This document shows positions 13,838 to 18,891 of a stretch of 18,891 nucleotides of DNA, one piece after another. The stretch lies in NCBI GenBank assembly GCA_002452695.1, contig DKFA01000015.1:1-18891 (forward strand). The letters run 5' to 3'. The translations under genes and the position numbers were made by a program. The DNA is from Dehalococcoidia bacterium UBA6808. Lineage in GTDB: Bacteria > Chloroflexota > Dehalococcoidia > GIF9 > UBA5629. Position 1 is the first letter of the stretch; the number at the start of each line of letters is the position of its first letter. The notes under the pieces are model-generated. The model had not been told where the DNA came from and made no database searches. It worked only from the letters and a program-made list of their open reading frames with translations.

Positions 13838-14884
13838 ATGAGCAGTGAGATAGATTATACGAGACTGAAAGAGTATTATGAGACATTTATTACTGTCCTC
13901 TCGGCCATAGATGATGTTGTCATAATTGTTACACCGGATAGGTTAGTGGAATATATGAATAGCGTGGCCATGAATATATTTACCCATACTAAAATGAGCA
14001 GTGAGGCTGTCTCTTTCATTGAGATGGTGCGAGATTATGAATGCGATTCCCTGCTGCGCAAGTGTCAGGAGACCGGGTTGATGCAGTCATCCATTATCAG
14101 AATTGGACGGGGCAACAGGGTACTGGATGTCAAGGTAGTGCCGGACAACAGGGGGCAGCGCTATATTGTAGTGATGAAAGATATGACTGAACGGCAACGT
14201 CTCGAAGACATCAGGCGCGACCTTATTTCCAATATTTCCCATGAATTCAGGACCCCCATAGCTTCCATTAAATTACTTGCCGAGACACTTATCGATGGAG
14301 CAGTTCGGGATGCATCGAAAGCTGAGGAATTCATCAAAAAAATCGCTGTTGAAGCGGACAAACTCGCTCATATGACGGATGATCTCAGAGAATTGGCTAC
14401 AGTAGAAAAAAGCGGCCAGATACTGTGTAGAAATGCGGTAGACATGGGGAGTTTGATTGTGCAGGTTGCGGAAAGGCTCGACGCTAAAGCCAGGGCAGCT
14501 GGTTTAACCATTTATACGGATGTTCAGGAGGGATTGCCTGAATTGGTGATCGATGGGCCGCGAATCGAAAGCGTACTTATGAATCTTGTCAACAACGCGA
14601 TCAAGTTCACAGATCCGGGTGGAAAGATAACTCTTAAAATTCTGCAGAAAGACAATACACTTGTGGTTAGTGTAATGGATACCGGTCGCGGTATCGCGCG
14701 GGAGGATATACCACGTATTTTTGAACGTTTTTATAAAGTTGATAAATCGAGAACTGGAGAGGGATCAGGGTTGGGATTGAGTATTTCCAAGCATATTATT
14801 GAACTCCACAGAGGCAGATTATGGGTTGAGAGCGAGGTTGGCAGAGGTTCCACCTTTTACTTTGTGCTGCCGATGGAAGTCTGA
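13838..14884 (+). CDS. phoR: phosphate regulon sensor histidine kinase PhoR, soluble form
   Basis: A 348-residue histidine kinase. A PAS-like domain spans about residues 10-115. The dimerisation/phosphoacceptor helix has H135 in SNISHEFRTP. The ATPase domain has the N box LMNLVNNAIKF (about 247-257), G1 DTGRGIA (281-287), the F box RIFERFYK and G2 GEGSGLGLSISKH. There is no hydrophobic segment long enough to cross the membrane, unlike many PhoR proteins, so membrane association would have to come from partners such as PhoU or the Pst complex. ATG 13838 is preceded by GGTGAT seven bases away, a better start than the GTG at 13826. It is probably co-transcribed with phoB. Confidence 0.9.
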   Translation: MSSEIDYTRLKEYYETFITVLSAIDDVVIIVTPDRLVEYMNSVAMNIFTHTKMSSEAVSFIEMVRDYECDSLLRKCQETGLMQSSIIRIGRGNRVLDVKVVPDNRGQRYIVVMKDMTERQRLEDIRRDLISNISHEFRTPIASIKLLAETLIDGAVRDASKAEEFIKKIAVEADKLAHMTDDLRELATVEKSGQILCRNAVDMGSLIVQVAERLDAKARAAGLTIYTDVQEGLPELVIDGPRIESVLMNLVNNAIKFTDPGGKITLKILQKDNTLVVSVMDTGRGIAREDIPRIFERFYKVDKSRTGEGSGLGLSISKHIIELHRGRLWVESEVGRGSTFYFVLPMEV

Positions 14885-14897
14885 ATTGACCAGACAG

Positions 14898-14953
14898 TTT
14901 TAACGGAATTTTAACAATTATTTAAACTCGGTTTTATATGCTGCGGATAGAAT
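14898..14953 (+). promoter_or_regulatory. Pho box array and promoter upstream of pstS
   Basis: Four direct repeats of the TTTTAAC type lie at 14898-14904 (TTTTAAC), 14909-14915 (TTTTAAC), 14921-14927 (TTTAAAC) and 14932-14938 (TTTTATA), spaced 11, 12 and 11 bases, one helical turn apart. A TAGAAT -10-like hexamer follows at 14948-14953, and no separate -35 is needed if PhoB binds here. TTAACA-type repeats at this period are the known Pho box pattern in Gram-positive-like PhoP/PhoB systems. The array sits right after phoR and before pstS. Confidence 0.7.
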
Positions 14954-15004
14954 GTTTATAAATAACCTTGTTGTTATTAATAATTCTATCTTAAAGGAGG
15001 ATCA

Positions 15005-15865
15005 ATGATATTGATCAATCAGACAATGAAGAGGATGGCAGGCGTTATAGCTGCTGCCGCACTCGTGTTTGTCACAATAGTGACAGGCTGCGCTCCGGCG
15101 CCGGCGTCCGAACCCACTCAATCGATTGAATTGAGTGGAACGATCAATGAGGCTGGTTCGACCAGTGTACAGCCGCTGGCAGAGCTTATGGCAACCGCAT
15201 TCACCCAGAAACATCCCAAGGTTACTATCAATATTTCTGGCGGTGGTTCCAGCGCAGGCGTAAAGGCGACTGCAGCGGGCACAGTAATTCTTGGGGCAGC
15301 TTCGCGTGATATCAAAATCAGCGAAGCGGACATTATTCCTATCTGTATTGCCAGGGATGGCGTGGCAATGGTAGTCAATCAGGCAAATCCTTTGACCGAC
15401 ATAACTATTGAACAGGTTGCCAAAATATATGCCGGAGAGATTACCAATTGGAAGGAAGTTGGTGGCGACGATGCGCCCATAACGGTGGTGAGCAGGGAAG
15501 AAGGCTCCGGAACCCGTGAGGTATTTGAGGAGTATGTAACCGGCCGTTACAATAAGAAGATAAAGGCTGACGCTCTCTTCTTTGATTCCAACGGCGCTGT
15601 TCGCACCAAGGTGACGGCTGAAAAGAATTCAATTGGTTATGTCTCATTCGGTTATATTGAAGGTTTGAAAGCTCTGACAGTAGGTGGGGTCGCTCCTACT
15701 ATCGAGAATGGGCAGAATGGTAAATATCCGATAGTCAGGCGGCTGTATTTCTTGTCCAAATCAACTCCGACGGGAGCAGTCAGGGAATTTATCGAGTTTT
15801 GCCGCAGTCCCGAAGGGCAGAAAATAGCCCAGGATGAGGGTTATATACCTATTGTATTGAAATAA
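15005..15865 (+). CDS. pstS: phosphate ABC transporter substrate-binding lipoprotein PstS
   Basis: A 286-residue extracytoplasmic phosphate-binding protein. The N-terminus has basic residues, a hydrophobic stretch and a lipobox ending TIVTGC (C29), so it is probably a lipid-anchored protein. The mature part has the PstS signatures INEAGSTSVQPLAELMA (about 47-63), SGGGSSAGVKA and SREEGSGTREVFEEYV, whose Ser/Thr/Arg residues bind phosphate. ATG 15005 lies 4 bases after the strong AAAGGAGG (14993-15000). The candidate Pho boxes upstream imply induction by phosphate starvation. A hairpin in the gap to pstC may let pstS be made in excess of the membrane subunits. Confidence 0.96.
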   Translation: MILINQTMKRMAGVIAAAALVFVTIVTGCAPAPASEPTQSIELSGTINEAGSTSVQPLAELMATAFTQKHPKVTINISGGGSSAGVKATAAGTVILGAASRDIKISEADIIPICIARDGVAMVVNQANPLTDITIEQVAKIYAGEITNWKEVGGDDAPITVVSREEGSGTREVFEEYVTGRYNKKIKADALFFDSNGAVRTKVTAEKNSIGYVSFGYIEGLKALTVGGVAPTIENGQNGKYPIVRRLYFLSKSTPTGAVREFIEFCRSPEGQKIAQDEGYIPIVLK

Positions 15866-15890
15866 GCTTACTTCATTAAAACCTCCTTTT

Positions 15891-15922
15891 GCATGGGCAG
15901 GGTCATCTGGCTCTGCCCATGC
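15891..15922 (+). promoter_or_regulatory. hairpin between pstS and pstC (attenuation or mRNA processing)
   Basis: GCATGGGCAG (15891-15900) and CTGCCCATGC (15913-15922) form a perfect 10-bp stem with a 12-base loop. No T-run follows, so it is not a standard intrinsic terminator. It could stabilise the pstS message or limit read-through into pstC. It is directly preceded by ACCTCCTTTT, which matches the 16S rRNA anti-SD sequence and could pair with the pstS SD AAAGGAGG. Confidence 0.55.
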
Positions 15923-15937
15923 TATAATGCAGGATAA

Positions 15938-16834
15938 ATGTCTAATACTTCTTCTACCGACGTTACCAAGCCCGTCATTGAATTGCGCCGTATTTATGAT
16001 GTTTTCTGGCGATATGCCATTTATTTCTTCGGCGCCGTCTCATTTGTCATATTATTGCTGATTGCCCTGTTTATTTTGAGGGAAGGCTATCCGGCATTCG
16101 AAAAAATCGGCATCTGGCAATTTATCAGTGGACAGCGTTGGGATGTTGCAGACAGTGCCTTTGGCATATTGCCCATGATAATAGGCTCTCTCTATGTTAC
16201 GGTGGGCGCGCTCGTTCTGTCTGTTCCCTTGGGCATATTCTCAGCCATTTTTCTTACCGATGTCGCACCAAAAAAAGTTCGTAAGATAATCCGTCCTGCA
16301 GTTGAGCTATTAGTTGGCATTCCCTCTGTAGTCTATGGTCTGGTGGGTATGTTAATGCTAGTGCCAGCCATCCAGCAAATCGGGCAGGGATCAGGAGACA
16401 GCATACTTGCCGCATCTATCGTATTGGCTGTGATGGTACTGCCAACGATTGTTTCTATTACGGAAGACAGCATCCTGGCGGTACCTAATGCCTATCGTGA
16501 AGGCGCTTTAGCGTTGGGATCGACCAGGTGGCAGATGATCTGGAATGTTGTATTACCGGCCGCCAGGTCGGGGATTATAGCCAGTATTGCATTGGGTATG
16601 GGTCGGGCTATCGGAGAGACCATGGCCATGATCATGGTAATAGGTAACAGTATTATTATCCCCGATTCGATTTTCAGTTCGGCCAGGACACTGACAGGCA
16701 CGCTGGCTCTGGAGTTGAAGTACGCCACCGGAATTCACTGGAACGCCCTGTTTGCTACAGGAGTTGTGCTGTTTATTTTCATTTTGATTCTTAATAGCTT
16801 TGGAATTCTGCTGCTGCGGGGCAAAACAAAATGA
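15938..16834 (+). CDS. pstC: phosphate ABC transporter permease PstC
   Basis: A 298-residue inner-membrane permease with about six transmembrane helices, beginning with a cytoplasmic N-terminus and a first helix near residues 25-50. The family segment 'AVELLVGIPSVVYGLVG' (about 122-138) and the cytoplasmic EAA-type loop 'AYREGALALGSTRWQMIWNV' (about 186-205), which docks PstB, are clear, as is GMGRAIGETMAM (about 222-233). With PstA it forms the phosphate channel. The ATG is preceded by AGGA. It follows pstS by 72 bases, which hold the hairpin, and overlaps pstA by 4 bases. Confidence 0.96.
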   Translation: MSNTSSTDVTKPVIELRRIYDVFWRYAIYFFGAVSFVILLLIALFILREGYPAFEKIGIWQFISGQRWDVADSAFGILPMIIGSLYVTVGALVLSVPLGIFSAIFLTDVAPKKVRKIIRPAVELLVGIPSVVYGLVGMLMLVPAIQQIGQGSGDSILAASIVLAVMVLPTIVSITEDSILAVPNAYREGALALGSTRWQMIWNVVLPAARSGIIASIALGMGRAIGETMAMIMVIGNSIIIPDSIFSSARTLTGTLALELKYATGIHWNALFATGVVLFIFILILNSFGILLLRGKTK

Positions 16835-17694
16835 AGATATCCCCCAAGTTTACACATAACGTTGCCTGGGGTGTGTGTTGGGCTGCGGGATTATTGTCAC
16901 TGGCCTTTCTTTTTATTATTATAGGCTATGTATTTGTCAACGGCATCGGTTCGATAACCTGGGAATTTCTTACGACCAACCCCAAGGGAGGGTTAAAGGG
17001 AGAGGGGGGTATCCTGAGTGCGCTTGTGGGCACATTGTATTTAATTGGTATCACATTGCTGATTGCTGTGCCTTTAGGTGTCGGGGCGGCCATTTATATG
17101 GCAGAGTATGCCAGGAACAACTGGTTTACAAAACTGGTCAGATTTGGGGTGGAGTCTCTGGCGGGCATACCTTCCATCGTATTTGGTCTTTTCGGGTTTG
17201 CGCTTTTCGTTACCGCACTGGGTTTCAATTTCTCCATTATGTCCGGGGCTCTGACACTGGCATGCCTTTGTCTGCCTGTTATCATCCGTACCTGCGAAGA
17301 AGCTATGAAGGCTGTGCCAAGGACATACCGTGAAGCAAGCTATGGGTTGGGTGCGACGAAATGGCAAACAATTACTCATGTTATTCTGCCGGCTGCCATA
17401 CCGGGCATTATTACATCGATTATACTGACGGTTGGCAGGGTTGTGGAAGAGACAGCCTGCCTGTACGTTACAATGGGTGGAAGTTCGAACATGCCGACAT
17501 CAATATGGTCCAGCGCCAGGACTTTGTCATTGCATCTTTATTATCTGGCCATGGAAACGACAGCAATCAATAAAGCTCTGGCTACCGGGGTGATACTGAT
17601 AATCATAATTATTATAATCAACTTTGCTACACGCTGGTTGTCTGATAGATACATTGCCATGTCCGGCGGGGGTAGAATGTCAAATGGAAATTAA
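16831..17694 (+). CDS. pstA: phosphate ABC transporter permease PstA
   Basis: A 287-residue second membrane subunit of the phosphate importer with about six helices. Family features are GGILSALVGTLYLIGITLL (early helix), 'FGVESLAGIPSIVFGLFGFA', the EAA-type loop 'TYREASYGLGATKWQTITHV' (about 168-187) and GRVVEETACLY near 201-211. The start overlaps the pstC stop as ATGA (16831-16834). The 3' end overlaps pstB by 11 bases, so translation of C, A and B is probably coupled. Confidence 0.96.
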   Translation: MKISPKFTHNVAWGVCWAAGLLSLAFLFIIIGYVFVNGIGSITWEFLTTNPKGGLKGEGGILSALVGTLYLIGITLLIAVPLGVGAAIYMAEYARNNWFTKLVRFGVESLAGIPSIVFGLFGFALFVTALGFNFSIMSGALTLACLCLPVIIRTCEEAMKAVPRTYREASYGLGATKWQTITHVILPAAIPGIITSIILTVGRVVEETACLYVTMGGSSNMPTSIWSSARTLSLHLYYLAMETTAINKALATGVILIIIIIIINFATRWLSDRYIAMSGGGRMSNGN

Positions 17695-18439
17695 AATATT
17701 AATACGAGATTTAAACTTCTACTATGGCAGTTGCCAGGCGTTGAAATCGATCAATATGGATATTTACGGCAATAAAATTACAGCGTTGATAGGGCCCTCC
17801 GGTTGCGGCAAGACGACATTACTGCGCCTGATGAACAGGATGAGTGATCTTGTTGATGAAACGCATATTGAAGGTCGTATGCTGATCGATGGTCAGGATA
17901 TATTTGATAAGTCAGTTGATGTGGTCAATCTGAGGAAGAAGGTGGGAATGGTGTTTCAGCAGCCCAATCCCTTCCCGATGTCGATATATGATAATGTGGC
18001 ATATGGGCCAAGGATGCTTGGTACGCATAATAAACGGGTTTTAAATGGCATTGTTGAAGAGAGTCTGAGAAAGGCTGCATTATGGGATGAGATGAAGGAT
18101 AACCTTCATAAATCGGGGCTGGCATTGTCAGGAGGTCAACAGCAGCGTCTTTGTATTGCCCGGGTACTGTCTGTGGATCCGCAAATAATTCTTATGGATG
18201 AACCTTGCTCGGCATTGGACCCGATTTCAACGTTAAAAATTGAAGAACTGATGATCGAACTGAAAAAGGATTATACTTTAATTATAGTAACACATAATAT
18301 GCAGCAGGCTGCCCGCGTCAGTGATTTTGCAGGTTTCATGTTATTGGGTGAATTGGTTGAATATGCTGAGACCAGAGAAGTATTTAACGTGCCCAAAGAT
18401 AAACGTACTGAGGATTATATAACAGGCCGCTTCGGATAA
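17684..18439 (+). CDS. pstB: phosphate ABC transporter ATP-binding protein PstB
   Basis: A 251-residue cytoplasmic ATPase powering phosphate import. Walker A is GPSGCGKTT (37-45), the Q-loop region is VGMVFQQPNPFP, the ABC signature is LSGGQQQRLCIARVL, Walker B is IILMDEPCSALDP, and the switch histidine lies in IVTHNMQQA. 'NRMSDL' after Walker A and the Q-loop 'PNPFPMSIYDNV' are PstB-specific. Start ATG 17684 lies inside the end of pstA and gives the standard PstB N-terminus; an upstream in-frame start at 17624 would add 20 residues buried in pstA and is rejected. phoU follows 12 bases after the stop. Confidence 0.97.
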   Translation: MEIKILIRDLNFYYGSCQALKSINMDIYGNKITALIGPSGCGKTTLLRLMNRMSDLVDETHIEGRMLIDGQDIFDKSVDVVNLRKKVGMVFQQPNPFPMSIYDNVAYGPRMLGTHNKRVLNGIVEESLRKAALWDEMKDNLHKSGLALSGGQQQRLCIARVLSVDPQIILMDEPCSALDPISTLKIEELMIELKKDYTLIIVTHNMQQAARVSDFAGFMLLGELVEYAETREVFNVPKDKRTEDYITGRFG

Positions 18440-18451
18440 AGGAGGCATAAC

Positions 18452-18891
18452 ATGACGAGAGAAACTTACCAGAAGAATTTGAGGGAAATACAGGATGAGG
18501 TGCTGGTGATGGGTAGCATGATCGAGAAAGCGTTGGAGAGGTCAATGCAGTCCCTCAAGGAGCGTAACCTGGAGCTGGCTAAGAAAGTGCTGGAAGATGA
18601 TAAGGATGTTGATAATAAGCGCTTTGAGATAGAACAGAAGACTATGGAATTGATATGTACGCAAGCGCCGATGGCCAGCGACCTGAGGATATTGTTGGCA
18701 GCATTGAACATCATCGTTGACCTGGAACGGATGGGCGACCATGCTGCTGGAAATGCCAAGATCGCCATTATGATTGGTAATGAGCCTCCACTTAAACCCC
18801 TCATTGACCTGCCGCGCATGACCGAAAAGACCATTTCCATGCTGCAACGCAGCCTCGATGCTTTTATCAGGCATGATGCCGAGGCCGCCCG
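18452..18891 (+). CDS. phoU: phosphate signalling protein PhoU (3' truncated by window)
   Basis: The first 146 residues of PhoU, a helical-bundle metal-binding protein that links the Pst transporter to PhoR and damps phosphate signalling; the usual length is about 215-230, so roughly a third is missing beyond the window edge. The first three-helix repeat shows the conserved DDKDVDNKRFEIEQ (about 49-62), QAPMASDLR (about 71-79) and DLERMGDHAAGNAK (about 89-102), the acidic metal-cluster motifs. The second repeat begins near residue 123. ATG 18452 follows AAAGGAGG (18438-18445). It is the last gene seen in the phoB-phoR-pstSCAB-phoU run. Confidence 0.95.
   Translation, partial: MTRETYQKNLREIQDEVLVMGSMIEKALERSMQSLKERNLELAKKVLEDDKDVDNKRFEIEQKTMELICTQAPMASDLRILLAALNIIVDLERMGDHAAGNAKIAIMIGNEPPLKPLIDLPRMTEKTISMLQRSLDAFIRHDAEAA

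Overview
The window reads as a chromosomal stretch from a strictly anaerobic bacterium. The gene set (2-oxoacid:ferredoxin oxidoreductase, several small 2x[4Fe-4S] ferredoxins, an iron-dependent alcohol dehydrogenase), the moderate GC content, TTG starts with good Shine-Dalgarno (SD) sequences and the protein style suggest Chloroflexota, perhaps Dehalococcoidia. That placement is inference; no rRNA or marker tree is available here. There is no sign of phage, insertion sequence, CRISPR, tRNA or rRNA.

Layout. 1-195: 3' end of an unrecognised gene. 302-2967 (+): a tight four-gene operon for a Kor/Vor-type 2-oxoacid:ferredoxin oxidoreductase in the order delta (ferredoxin), alpha, beta, gamma. 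2970-4006 (-): a decayed OFA/MCT-like MFS transporter with nonsense codons, frameshifts and a 59-bp partial tandem duplication. 4060-4437 (-): a RidA-family protein. 4534-6355 (+): recN, whose promoter carries two near-identical 16-bp partly palindromic boxes, probable SOS operators. 9387-6359 (-): a CDF metal transporter, a fumarylacetoacetate-hydrolase-family enzyme and an Fe-ADH. The transporter's leader can hide its ribosome binding site in a hairpin and holds a competing upstream pairing, so it is a candidate cis-regulatory RNA. 9678-12340 (+): a Crp/Fnr-family regulator with its own promoter, a small ferredoxin and an RpoD-family sigma factor closed by a perfect palindromic terminator. 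12440-12859 (-): a methylglyoxal-synthase-fold protein that lacks the usual catalytic residues.

13121-18891 (+): a complete phosphate-starvation module, phoB-phoR-pstS-pstC-pstA-pstB-phoU, running off the window in phoU. PhoR here is soluble (PAS + kinase, no membrane segments). An 11-bp-period array of TTTTAAC-like repeats in front of pstS, and a weaker TTA-repeat array in front of phoB, look like Pho boxes. PstSCAB imports phosphate, PhoU is expected to couple the transporter's state to PhoR, and PhoB would activate the pst promoter and perhaps its own.

Most of the window is conventional core metabolism and regulation. The items most worth a second look are the CDF leader RNA, the catalytically stripped MGS-like protein, the tandem recN operators and the anatomy of the decayed transporter.
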